From the IMG/VR virus record IMGVR_UViG_3300027985_000907, positions 1 through 41,987 of that record: DNA of 41,987 nucleotides; one strand, written 5' to 3'. The notes under the pieces were generated by a model. It saw nothing but the letters and a program-made list of their open reading frames with translations. It made no database searches and had not been told where the DNA came from. Below are positions 7,094-15,410 of the stretch, in pieces. The translations under genes were made by a program, and so were the position numbers. Source of the stretch: a virus. Each line of letters opens with the position of its first letter. The first letter of the stretch is position 1.

Positions 7094-7357
7094 ATGGCAA
7101 AAATACGCAAGAGCATGTCATTTGATGAGGAAACGCTTTTAAAGCTCGAAGAGCTTGCGCTCGTCCGCCATGATACATCACCGTCTGCGCTGACAAATAC
7201 GGCAACGGCAGCTATACATGCCTTACACTCAAAGCTTTCTGCACAAACCAAGAATGAAATCAAAGAGCAGGGAAAGCGGCCTAAGTTTTATGCCATGGTC
7301 CTTGAACTTTATAAATGGATGAAGGAGTGCAAGAAAAACGGAGGGCAGCCGGAATGA
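7094..7357 (+). CDS. Possible ribbon-helix-helix DNA-binding protein
   Basis: This 87-aa protein begins MAKIRKSMSFDEETLLKLEEL, which fits the short strand and first helix of CopG/Arc-type ribbon-helix-helix proteins, followed by a longer helical tail. AAGGAGGAAACC precedes ATG 7094. The stop overlaps the next start (ATGA). A regulatory role is inferred from the fold only. Confidence 0.6.
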   Translation: MAKIRKSMSFDEETLLKLEELALVRHDTSPSALTNTATAAIHALHSKLSAQTKNEIKEQGKRPKFYAMVLELYKWMKECKKNGGQPE

Positions 7358-7476
7358 ATATACTCAGAGTCATTCTCTTTCCGGCGGTGGTGATCTGCCG
7401 ACAGATCGAGATCGGGAAGTACAGCAAGGCAATGCGCAAAGCACACCGGCGGCCTAAAGCCGTCCGTTACAGATAA
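7354..7476 (+). CDS. 40-aa basic peptide
   Basis: It starts at the ATGA overlap with the ribbon-helix-helix gene. It has a short hydrophobic start (MNILRVILFPAVVIC) and a strongly basic end (KAMRKAHRRPKAVRYR). The coupling supports translation; no function is apparent. Confidence 0.5.
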   Translation: MNILRVILFPAVVICRQIEIGKYSKAMRKAHRRPKAVRYR

Positions 7477-7486
7477 GGAGGGTGTC

Positions 7487-7819
7487 ATGTTTTTACCAAA
7501 CTTCGCAGACGTTGAAAAAAACCCAAGCATGCATGATATGTATCACCAGCAATGGCTCTGGTTGCTCGATCATTACGGTAAAGAAGTCAACGGAAAGCTT
7601 GTTATTAATCCGGAAGATGTGATTGATCACTTTAACCATTCTGTCATTAAGACGGAAGCAGGAAACAAACATAAGTTCACAGGTGATCTCAAGCCAGAGA
7701 TTGATGATGTTGGAGCCTTGGGTGTCGGGATGATCTGTGCCGGCGGATATGAGCACGGCGGCGGCAAAGCTGAGCTGTTCGGAGATCGCGGCATCTACGT
7801 GATGGTGATCAAGTCGTAA
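7487..7819 (+). CDS. Hypothetical phage protein
   Basis: A 110-aa protein with AAGGAGGGTGTC before ATG 7487. It begins MFLPNFADVEKNPSMHD and has a Gly- and His-rich stretch (CAGGYEHGGGKAELF) near the end. No family recognised. Confidence 0.65.
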   Translation: MFLPNFADVEKNPSMHDMYHQQWLWLLDHYGKEVNGKLVINPEDVIDHFNHSVIKTEAGNKHKFTGDLKPEIDDVGALGVGMICAGGYEHGGGKAELFGDRGIYVMVIKS

Positions 7820-7875
7820 GTATACCTTGTGGCATCATACCACTTTGTATAGATAGCAGTAGTAGAGCCGGACAA

Positions 7876-7905
7876 GCCCCGGGCGGCTACAAAAGAAACC
7901 GGGGC
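7876..7905 (+). promoter_or_regulatory. Hairpin upstream of recU-like gene
   Basis: GCCCCGG (7876-7882) pairs with CCGGGGC (7899-7905) across a 16-base loop, just before the GGGGGTGA ribosome site of the next gene. There is no T tract, so a translational or RNA-stability role is more likely than termination. Confidence 0.4.
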
Positions 7906-7918
7906 AGGGGGTGACTTT

Positions 7919-8554
7919 ATGGCAGGATATACGCAGCGCGGGGGAGCGTTTAAAGGCGCATTCTTAGAGAATGTCGTAAACAGAGCGAACGAAGGATACC
8001 TGTTTCGCGGTATTGCTAAGGTAGATAAAACAGAGACAAAAGTCTCGGTAAGGCGCAAGTACAATACAGAAACACATAAAAGTGAGATCGTCGGCGCAGA
8101 GTTCCGCGGAGGCCCTAAAGTAGATTTTAACGGAATTTTACGCGGCGGCCAAGCAATCGGCTTTGATACAAAAGAAACAGCGGATACGTTAGGATTACCA
8201 CTCAAAGAGATCCGCGATAATCAGATCATGTACTTCCGCTTAGCAGTTCCTTTTGGTGAGACTTGTTTTCTCGTTGTCTATTCATCTGCGCATGACAGGT
8301 TTTACCGGATCCATGCAAACAAAGTTCTCATGTATTGGGATCGATGGCAGGCCAACAAAAGAAAACACGGTTACAATCTCATACCTTATAAAGACGAAGA
8401 TATGGCCGAGATCAAACCTCAATACGGCCTTACCCTCGATTATCTTGCAGGGTTATACAATAACGCCGATGTCTTGGCAGGCTCAAAACTATCGCAATAC
8501 TTGGACGAGCGAGCGGTATATGCCTTTATCAATCGCGGAAAGGGAAGGAGGTGA
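7919..8554 (+). CDS. recU: RecU-like Holliday junction resolvase
   Basis: This 211-aa protein has the RecU pattern: N-terminal NRGxxFE-like start (RGGAFKGAFLENVVNRANE), the core VDFNGILRGGQAIGFDTKET with acidic metal ligands, then LPLKEIRDNQIMYFRLAVPFGETCFLVVY. RecU resolves four-way junctions in Firmicutes. Phage copies support recombination-dependent replication. The helical C-terminal extension (about residues 150-211) is longer than the minimal fold. It ends four bases before the methylase gene, sharing the AAGGAGGTGA ribosome site, so the two are coupled. Confidence 0.85.
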   Translation: MAGYTQRGGAFKGAFLENVVNRANEGYLFRGIAKVDKTETKVSVRRKYNTETHKSEIVGAEFRGGPKVDFNGILRGGQAIGFDTKETADTLGLPLKEIRDNQIMYFRLAVPFGETCFLVVYSSAHDRFYRIHANKVLMYWDRWQANKRKHGYNLIPYKDEDMAEIKPQYGLTLDYLAGLYNNADVLAGSKLSQYLDERAVYAFINRGKGRR

Positions 8555-8558
8555 GAAG

Positions 8559-9575
8559 ATGCCCGAAGGAAAGATGACGCTCGGCAATCATTATGAGTAT
8601 TCGGCCATCTATAACGACTTTGGCCATAACCCGAATACGCAGAAATTTTTCAAACAGATGGACTTTCTGACACCTAACCTGCTGCGAGCTCTTCGCCCCG
8701 GCCGGGTGATGTGCATTCATGTAAAGGATCGTGTGTTGTTCGGGAATGCAACCGGCACAGGCATGCCAACAATCGAACCTTTCCACGCACTATGCATACA
8801 GCATTATATGAATCACGGATTTCAATACTTCGGCATGATCACCGTCGTGACAGATGTGGTGAGAGAAAACAACCAGACATATCGCCTTGGATGGTCAGAG
8901 CAGTGCAAGGACGGCACCAAGATGGGCGTAGGCTGCCCTGAGTATATTCTGCTTTTCAGGAAACTGCCAAGCGACACCAGCAAGGCCTATGCGGATGTCC
9001 CTGTGACGAAAAGCAAAGATGAGTACACCCGGGCACAGTGGCAGATTGATGCGCATGCATTCTGGCCATCGTCAGGAGCGCGGCGGCTGACAAAAGACGA
9101 GCTGTCCGCTATGCCTGTAAATAGGCTTCAAGCGGCTTATCGCAAATACAGCCGCGAAACCATCTACAACTATAACGAGCATGTGGAGCTTGCAAAGAAG
9201 CTCGATGAAAAAGGTAAGCTTCCCGCGTCGTTTATGGTGGTCGCGCCGGGCAGCTGGTCAGATGAAGTGTGGGACGACATCAACCGCATGAAGACATTAA
9301 ACACATCACAGAGCAGAAAGCGCCAGCAGATGCACGTTTGTCCGTTGCAGATCGATATCGTGGAACGGCTCATCAATCGGTATACAAACGCTGGCGATGT
9401 GGTATATGACCCGTTCGGCGGTCTCATGACGGTGCCTGAATGTGCTGTGAGGATGGGGCGGTACGGGATAGGCTGCGAGCTTAATGCTGGTTATTTCAGA
9501 GACGGTGTTGGGTACCTAAAGGCGGCGGAGCTGAAGGTGGATATGCCGACATTGCTTGATTTTTTGGAGGCTTAA
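8559..9575 (+). CDS. DNA (N4/N6) methylase, N-terminally shortened
   Basis: This 338-aa protein matches the C-terminal part of phage DNA methylases that are often fused to an N-terminal helicase: LGNHYEYSAIYNDFGHN, LRALRPGRVMCIHVKDR, GFQYFGMITVVTDVVRENNQTYRLGW, CPLQIDIVERLINRYTNAGDVVYDPFGG (AdoMet-binding motif I, DPFGG) and GIGCELNAGYF. The region where related proteins carry the catalytic S/D-x-P-F/Y motif begins here as MTLGNHYEY, so motif IV appears lost or changed. The start is well supported by AAGGAGGTGA. It may be inactive, or work as a partner of the C5 methylase encoded next. Confidence 0.8.
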   Translation: MPEGKMTLGNHYEYSAIYNDFGHNPNTQKFFKQMDFLTPNLLRALRPGRVMCIHVKDRVLFGNATGTGMPTIEPFHALCIQHYMNHGFQYFGMITVVTDVVRENNQTYRLGWSEQCKDGTKMGVGCPEYILLFRKLPSDTSKAYADVPVTKSKDEYTRAQWQIDAHAFWPSSGARRLTKDELSAMPVNRLQAAYRKYSRETIYNYNEHVELAKKLDEKGKLPASFMVVAPGSWSDEVWDDINRMKTLNTSQSRKRQQMHVCPLQIDIVERLINRYTNAGDVVYDPFGGLMTVPECAVRMGRYGIGCELNAGYFRDGVGYLKAAELKVDMPTLLDFLEA

Positions 9576-9578
9576 CAC

Positions 9579-11327
9579 ATGGGTTATATTCATGAATTGG
9601 TTATCGACAATTTTGCAGGTGGCGGCGGCGCCAGCGAAGGAATTGAACAGGCTATCGGCCGCGCGGTGGATGTTGCGATAAATCACGATCCGATGGCTAT
9701 TGCCATGCACATGGTCAACCATCCGCAGACAAAGCATTACTGCGAGGACGTATTTTTGGTTGATCCGAGAGAAGTGGCGGCGGGACGGCCTGTCGGGTTG
9801 GTGTGGCTTTCACCTGATTGCAAGCATTTCAGCAAAGCCAAAGGCGGAAAGCCTGTCGAGAAGAAAATACGCGGGCTTGCGTGGGTTGGCGTACGCTGGG
9901 CAGCCACAGTAAAGCCTCGCGTGATTATGCTTGAAAACGTCGAAGAGTTCAAAACATGGGGCCCTTTACTTGAAAACGGTAAGCCGGATCCTAAGCAAAA
10001 AGGCCGCACATTTAATGCTTTTGTGAATGCGCTAAAAAGATATGGATACAAGGTTGAAACGCGCGAGCTTCGGGCATGTGATTATGGTGCGCCGACAACG
10101 CGCAAACGCCTGTTTTTAATCGCGCGGCGGGACGGTCGCCCTATTGTATGGCCTGAACCTACTCACGGCGATCCAAACAGCGAAGCGGTTAAAAAAGGAA
10201 AGCTTAAGCCATGGCGGACAGCGGCAGAGATAATCGATTGGTCTATTCCGTGTCCGTCAATATTCGAGCGTAAACGTCCACTGGCTGAAAACACCCTGCG
10301 GCGGATCGCGCGCGGCATTCAAAAATTTGTTATCAATAATCCTGAGCCTTTCATAGTACAGGTTAACCATAATGGTGATGGATTCAGAGGACAAGATGTA
10401 AAAGAACCATTACAAACCGTAACAGCTAAAAATGGATATGGTGTCGTCACTCCTTATATCACAAAGTTTCAGCAAAACAGTATTGGGCAGGTGCCCGGGA
10501 AACCTATTGATACCGTCATGGCTGGAGCGACGCGCTTTGGCTTGGTGACGCCGACAGTTATGGCTATAGGACAAACGGGCGGCGGAGATCGGACGGCGGC
10601 GGCAGACGAACCGCTGCGTACAGTTGTCTCAAAGGCGGAACATTGCCTGGTAGCGCCTACGCTGATTCAATATCATACCGAACAGGCAAAATGTGAACAT
10701 CGCGGTCAAAGTCTTGAAGAGTCCATCATGACCGTTGACGCCGCGCCAAGATATGGTCTTGTTGCCGCTTTTATAAGCAAATATTACGACGGTACATATA
10801 AAGGCGCAGGAAGCGCGGCGGATGATCCTCTGCATACCGTGACAGCTCATGATCATAACGCACTTGTTACATCTCACATCCTTAAAATGAAGGGTACGAA
10901 CATTGGGCAGCCTGATAAACAGCCGCTTCAAACAATCACTGCCGGCGGCTTACACTTCGGTGAAGTTCGCGCATTTCTTATGAAGTATTACGGCACTGGT
11001 GAAGGACAAGCTGCTTCTGATCCACTCGGTACTGTGACAACAAAAGACCGTTTTGGTCTTGTCACTATTCACGGTGAAGAATATATGATCTCCGATATAG
11101 GTATGCGCATGCTTGAACCGCGAGAGTTATTTAATGCACAGGGCTTTCCTTTGTCGTATGTGATTGATAAAGATATTGATGGAAACCAGATATCGAAAGC
11201 ATCTCAGGTGGCTCGTTGTGGCAATGCGGTACCGCCTCCTTTTGCGAAAGCGCTGGTTATGGCAAACCTTCCAGAACTATGTGTGGGCGGACAGGTGACA
11301 TTTGATCTGAGCGAGGGGCGACACTAA
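9579..11327 (+). CDS. DNA (cytosine-5) methyltransferase with repeat-type recognition region
   Basis: This 582-aa enzyme has C5-methylase motifs in order: I (DNFAGGGGASEGIEQA, residues about 10-25), IV with the catalytic Cys (LSPDCKHFS), VI (ENVEEF), VIII (TTRKRLFLIARR), IX (PRELFNAQGFP) and X (GNAVPPPFAKAL). Between VIII and IX (about residues 260-505) are seven imperfect repeats of about 35 residues built around PLxTVTAxxxxGLVTPxIxKY. This takes the place of the target recognition domain. It probably protects phage DNA from host restriction. It overlaps the next start by TAATG. Confidence 0.93.
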   Translation: MGYIHELVIDNFAGGGGASEGIEQAIGRAVDVAINHDPMAIAMHMVNHPQTKHYCEDVFLVDPREVAAGRPVGLVWLSPDCKHFSKAKGGKPVEKKIRGLAWVGVRWAATVKPRVIMLENVEEFKTWGPLLENGKPDPKQKGRTFNAFVNALKRYGYKVETRELRACDYGAPTTRKRLFLIARRDGRPIVWPEPTHGDPNSEAVKKGKLKPWRTAAEIIDWSIPCPSIFERKRPLAENTLRRIARGIQKFVINNPEPFIVQVNHNGDGFRGQDVKEPLQTVTAKNGYGVVTPYITKFQQNSIGQVPGKPIDTVMAGATRFGLVTPTVMAIGQTGGGDRTAAADEPLRTVVSKAEHCLVAPTLIQYHTEQAKCEHRGQSLEESIMTVDAAPRYGLVAAFISKYYDGTYKGAGSAADDPLHTVTAHDHNALVTSHILKMKGTNIGQPDKQPLQTITAGGLHFGEVRAFLMKYYGTGEGQAASDPLGTVTTKDRFGLVTIHGEEYMISDIGMRMLEPRELFNAQGFPLSYVIDKDIDGNQISKASQVARCGNAVPPPFAKALVMANLPELCVGGQVTFDLSEGRH

Positions 11328-12607
11328 TGTATATCAGCTATAAAGATTTAATCAAAGAACAGCAGAAAAACCTTGACTATAAGATTGATACTGCCGTCAA
11401 AGCTATTGCGTCAGGTTTTAGCGCATCTAAGCATAGCGCTGCGATAGCTTTTAGCGGGGGAAAAGACAGTACTGTGCTGTGGGATATTATACGGCGTTTC
11501 TTTCCTGAGGCGGCGGCCAAGGTATATATCATTTTTGGAAATACGGGCGTTGAGTACCCGGAAAGTTTAGTCTTTGCCCGTCAGATCGGACACAAATGGG
11601 GCGGCGGCAATTTTTATGAAGCGACACCTCTTAAGACTGAATGCGCAGGATTTAAATATGCTGCACAGCAAGAGATATTACAATATTACATCGACAATAG
11701 CCGTGTCAGCGACCTGCTGAAAGATGATGGCAAACTTAAGAGCACAGCCACACTGGAAGCCGCTTGCCCGGTACACCTGATGGACAAGTTTCAGCGTGAA
11801 CACCTTATCTGGCACGAAGGTCAGAGAAAGAATTACTGGTGGTGTGTCGATCAGTACGGATGGCCGCTTCTTGGCAAGGCTTTTTCAAAGCTTAAGGCGC
11901 ATCGTATCAATATCGACTGTTTTCTCAAGTTTTCAAAAAGCGAGAGTGAAGATCCGAAGCTGCACGCATACTATGACATTCTACGCGAAGTGAAGATATC
12001 ACAGGCCTGCTGTGACACACTCAAGAAAGAGCCAAGCGAGAAGCTTCAGGCAGAGCTTCACGTTGATGTGATATTTAAGGGGCTTATGGCCGCGGAATCA
12101 CGCTCACGCCAAACAAACTTTATATCCCGTGGATATCTGTTTGAATCATCAAGACCACATCTTGGCGGCGATTCATTTTATCATTGCAATCCATTATCAA
12201 TATGGACGGATGATGATATTTGGGAATACATCAATCGCTATCACGTTCCATATTCGCCCCTTTATGACATGGGGTGGACGGATGATGAAGGTGTATTCCA
12301 TAAGATTCAGCGCAACGGTTGTATGGGCTGCGGGACTGATCTTCTTTATCCTAACAACCACATGGCCATGCTGAGGCGTACGCATCCAAAGTGGTGGGAG
12401 CTGTTTATGCGTAAAGGGATGGCGGCGGAGCTCAATAAGCTGCGCATTGCAAAAAGCAACGGTCAGTTGTCACTTTTTGATCTTTTGGAAATAAACAGGC
12501 TGATCGATGAGCAGCCATGTATCTTTGACCGCATTGATAAGCTTGTGATGTTTGATAATACAGTAAACCCGGACGATATGCTTGAATACGATCCGGATGT
12601 AGCGTGA
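11327..12607 (+). CDS. PAPS-reductase-family (PP-loop) protein
   Basis: This 426-aa protein has a PP-loop SGGKDST at residues 43-49 (AFSGGKDSTVLWD), which binds ATP or an adenylylated substrate. It has FGNTGVEYPE in the position used by PAPS reductases and related sulfur-transfer enzymes, and CMGCG near residue 331. Family members reduce PAPS or transfer sulfur, and DndC in phosphorothioate DNA modification is related. Its start overlaps the methylase stop (TAATG), so it works with, or at least is made with, the modification genes. The substrate is not known. Confidence 0.85.
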   Translation: MYISYKDLIKEQQKNLDYKIDTAVKAIASGFSASKHSAAIAFSGGKDSTVLWDIIRRFFPEAAAKVYIIFGNTGVEYPESLVFARQIGHKWGGGNFYEATPLKTECAGFKYAAQQEILQYYIDNSRVSDLLKDDGKLKSTATLEAACPVHLMDKFQREHLIWHEGQRKNYWWCVDQYGWPLLGKAFSKLKAHRINIDCFLKFSKSESEDPKLHAYYDILREVKISQACCDTLKKEPSEKLQAELHVDVIFKGLMAAESRSRQTNFISRGYLFESSRPHLGGDSFYHCNPLSIWTDDDIWEYINRYHVPYSPLYDMGWTDDEGVFHKIQRNGCMGCGTDLLYPNNHMAMLRRTHPKWWELFMRKGMAAELNKLRIAKSNGQLSLFDLLEINRLIDEQPCIFDRIDKLVMFDNTVNPDDMLEYDPDVA

Positions 12608-12614
12608 GGTCTAT

Positions 12615-13523
12615 ATGAGCGATAATAACAGCACCAAAAAAGGCACAATTATATATAACGATCTGCTTGATAAATGCAAACGCATGGACGACGCACAGTT
12701 CGGCCGTACCATGCGCCTTATACTACAATATGCCGAAGAACAGCAGCTTCCAAACTTAGATGATGAAGATCCGTTCATCGCCACGATCTTTGAGTTTGTG
12801 CGGCCGTCTATAGATAGTGATAGGGCTAAATGGGAGGCTCGCCGTGAAGTCAATCGTAAGAACGGTAAGAAAGGCGGGCGACCTAAAGCGACAGAAACCG
12901 AAACAAACCCACAAGAAACCCACGAAAACCCATCGCATAAAAATGAAAGCGAAATAAACCCAAAAGAACCCGATAACGGTTATCGGATAACGGATATCGG
13001 AGAACGGAAAGAAGATAGAGATATTCCGCCTGCCGGCGGTGAGCCTTGCGGCTCGCATCAATCCATTTTCGATCACTATCTGGAACTTGGACTCATAAAA
13101 CACAAGGCTCTCACTCCCGAGATGAAAAACTCGATCGATAAAGCGCGGCGGCGCGGCAAATACTCGTGGGACGATCTCAAGAAACTGCTTGATCGGCATG
13201 CGTATGTCGTGAAACTGACAGCAGGAAATGGCGATTTTGCAGTCAAACCGCGTGGCATCAATGAGTTCTTTGGACAGGGGATTCACGGTGGCACGGCGCT
13301 GATCTGCTCAGAATATGCCGATGAGGGGGCAAAGTGGCAAATGTACAAAGACGGTAACCCTCACAAACCGCGGAGCGATACACCGAAGCGCGAGTCGTTT
13401 GAGAGACCTGTGAACAGCGGCGGCGTTACGCATTACGTAGATCCGTTCGCTGACGAATACAGCCATCTAGCGGAAGATCTATTTGCAGATGAAAAAACGG
13501 CGGCGGGAGGGAGCAGCCCATGA
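12615..13523 (+). CDS. Replication-type protein (DUF6291-like N-terminus, phage C-terminal domain)
   Basis: This 302-aa protein starts GTIIYNDLLDKCKRMDDAQFGRTMRLILQY, typical of DUF6291-like phage proteins, then has a basic patch KNGKKGGRPK and a low-complexity linker rich in N, P, E and T (about residues 93-140). The C-terminal part, LTPEMKNSIDKARRRGKYSWDDLKKLL, with FAVKPRGINEFF, resembles the conserved C-terminal domain of phage replication initiators. It is the best candidate replication protein in the element. It overlaps the next gene by ATGA. Confidence 0.7.
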   Translation: MSDNNSTKKGTIIYNDLLDKCKRMDDAQFGRTMRLILQYAEEQQLPNLDDEDPFIATIFEFVRPSIDSDRAKWEARREVNRKNGKKGGRPKATETETNPQETHENPSHKNESEINPKEPDNGYRITDIGERKEDRDIPPAGGEPCGSHQSIFDHYLELGLIKHKALTPEMKNSIDKARRRGKYSWDDLKKLLDRHAYVVKLTAGNGDFAVKPRGINEFFGQGIHGGTALICSEYADEGAKWQMYKDGNPHKPRSDTPKRESFERPVNSGGVTHYVDPFADEYSHLAEDLFADEKTAAGGSSP

Positions 13524-13903
13524 GCACAGCGAAAAAACCGTCCAAGGACGACAGCTGCCATATCCCAGACGGACAGTCACTCTATGCGCGTCGGCAGAAG
13601 TGTATCCGCAACATGTACGTGGCAATTAATAAATCGGCCGAAGCCGGAAAGCGCCGGGCAAAGCTCCAGATGGATTACCGCATAGAACTTGCCCGAAAAA
13701 CGGCAAAGCTTCGGGATGCTGGCACGGCGGCGGCTCTTGTCACAGTAATGGCAAAAGGTGATCCGGATGTCGCAAAGCTTGAGTACGACATGGAGGTGGC
13801 GACGGTGGAGGAAGAGCAGTACAGCGAACGCATTAATGCATACAAGGCTGATGCGAATCTCACTGAGGCGCTGATCCAGCGCGAGTGGGGGAAATCGAAA
13901 TGA
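13520..13903 (+). CDS. Hypothetical coiled phage protein
   Basis: A 127-aa, strongly helical protein rich in Ala, Lys and Glu. It begins MSTAKKPSKDDSCHIPDG and overlaps the replication-type gene by four bases. Central LARKTAKLRDAGTAAALVTV and KLEYDMEVATVEEEQYSE suggest a coiled coil. No family is recognised. Confidence 0.65.
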   Translation: MSTAKKPSKDDSCHIPDGQSLYARRQKCIRNMYVAINKSAEAGKRRAKLQMDYRIELARKTAKLRDAGTAAALVTVMAKGDPDVAKLEYDMEVATVEEEQYSERINAYKADANLTEALIQREWGKSK

Positions 13904-13913
13904 GGAGGAACCT

Positions 13914-14870
13914 ATGAATAAAACTAAGATCGACTGGTGTGATATGACATGGAATCCGGTTACAGGCTGCCTGCATGGGTGTGAATACTGCTATGCAAAA
14001 GGTATCATAAACAGATTTAAGCCTGCTGACTGCTATTGCAATAATTGTGTTAATGGACCGTGCTGCACTTCGGAAGATTATAAAAAATGCGGTCTTTATG
14101 CTCCATATGAAAAAATCCACAAGTTAGAGCAAAAGCAGTATTTTTTTAATCCGAAAAGGTATATAGCATATCCATTTGGATACGAGCCTACATTCCACAA
14201 ATATCGCTTGGACGAACCTCGGTATGTTAAACAGTCACAAAAGATATTCGTCGTTGACATGGGTGATCTGTTCGGTGAATGGGTACCGGATGAATGGATA
14301 AAAGAAGTCTTCAAGGCCTGCGCGGCGGCGCCATGGCATAAATATTTGTTTCTCACGAAGAACCCGGGACGATACGGGAAAATCAACGGATGGGATCACC
14401 GCTATGATTATGGTTTTGCAACCGAAAACATGTGGCTTGGAATGACCATAACAGGAAAAGACGATATCCAAAAACTAAGACAATTGCCTTATGGCCATGC
14501 GAACACATTCGTATCAATCGAGCCACTGTCGGCAGAGATAAATCTGGAGCCGTTCTTTCCGAAACCGACAACACGATGGAAATGCTCGTTTTGTGGACAT
14601 TATTCGTCGGGTTATTCACTGCACTGCGGCGGATGCGGGAAAGAAGGCGGATATAGCGGCAGTTTCAGGAAGCAGCCAATCAACTGGGTTATTATCGGCG
14701 GCGAGACGGGAAATCGCAAAGATAAGATCGTGCCGCGGCGGGAATGGATAGAGTGCATTGTCGATGATTGCCGGGCGGCGGGTGTACCCATATTCATGAA
14801 ACACAATCTGGCGGCGGCTTGGGGCGATGATCTGATACAGGAATGGCCGGACGGTTTGAAAGGAGGATGA
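13914..14870 (+). CDS. DUF5131 / phage Gp37-Gp68 family protein
   Basis: This 318-aa protein opens with KTKIDWCDMTWNPVTGC followed by LHGCEYCYAKG, the CxxxCxxC signature of DUF5131 proteins, which resembles radical-SAM iron-sulfur sites. Family landmarks LFLTKNPGRY, VSIEPLSAEI, WVIIGGETG and GVPIFMKHNL are present. Two extra cysteine clusters (near residues 39-60, CYCNNC and CC, and near 223-243, CSFC and CGGCG) suggest added metal sites. Its reaction is unknown. GAGGAACC precedes ATG 13914. Confidence 0.9.
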   Translation: MNKTKIDWCDMTWNPVTGCLHGCEYCYAKGIINRFKPADCYCNNCVNGPCCTSEDYKKCGLYAPYEKIHKLEQKQYFFNPKRYIAYPFGYEPTFHKYRLDEPRYVKQSQKIFVVDMGDLFGEWVPDEWIKEVFKACAAAPWHKYLFLTKNPGRYGKINGWDHRYDYGFATENMWLGMTITGKDDIQKLRQLPYGHANTFVSIEPLSAEINLEPFFPKPTTRWKCSFCGHYSSGYSLHCGGCGKEGGYSGSFRKQPINWVIIGGETGNRKDKIVPRREWIECIVDDCRAAGVPIFMKHNLAAAWGDDLIQEWPDGLKGG

Positions 14871-14873
14871 TCC

Positions 14874-15410
14874 ATGCTGACACTTATCAAAAGATCGCAG
14901 CTCGAAGGCTGCCTGACCGATGGTGATAACGTGATCTGCCATGTGAGCGCAGAGGTGCCGGATTATGAGTTCACAGCACTGAGTGAAATCATAAAAAAGT
15001 ATAACGAGCTTATATCTGAACCGGCGGCGGGACACAGCGGAATGCTCAAAATTAAGCCTGGGACGTACAGCGAGTTTCAACTGCTTGAAAACGAGCGGCA
15101 CTTGATCACGTTTAAGGACAAAGGCATCGCGGAATATAAGCGATTCAAAAAGCTTGTCGACTGGCATAACTACGTATCCCGCGAAACAGAGCAGGGCCGA
15201 ATGGTGCCTATGCCGGCGGCGGTGAGTGACACGGTTCGGCGTACCGGCTTCGGCAGCAACATGACAGTGCTCGCTCATGGTCTGCTTGTTGAAATCGACG
15301 GCAAGCCGCAATGGATCAGTGCGGCGGATTACAAGACGCTGGTAGTCGAATGTGATAAGCAGGAAGAGTTAGCACGGATGAATAGATTGTTTGGAGGTAC
15401 AAAGTTATGA
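14874..15410 (+). CDS. Hypothetical phage protein
   Basis: A 178-aa protein with GGAGGATGATCC before ATG 14874. It begins MLTLIKRSQLEGCLTDGDN; the second half includes FGSNMTVLAHGLLVEIDGKP. No family is recognised. It overlaps the next gene by four bases. Confidence 0.65.
   Translation: MLTLIKRSQLEGCLTDGDNVICHVSAEVPDYEFTALSEIIKKYNELISEPAAGHSGMLKIKPGTYSEFQLLENERHLITFKDKGIAEYKRFKKLVDWHNYVSRETEQGRMVPMPAAVSDTVRRTGFGSNMTVLAHGLLVEIDGKPQWISAADYKTLVVECDKQEELARMNRLFGGTKL

Noticed and set aside
8253-8558. An N-terminal extension of the methylase frame overlapping the recU-like gene.
   Set aside because: The extension is out of phase with recU, contains no methylase motif, and AAGGAGGTGA clearly serves ATG 8559.
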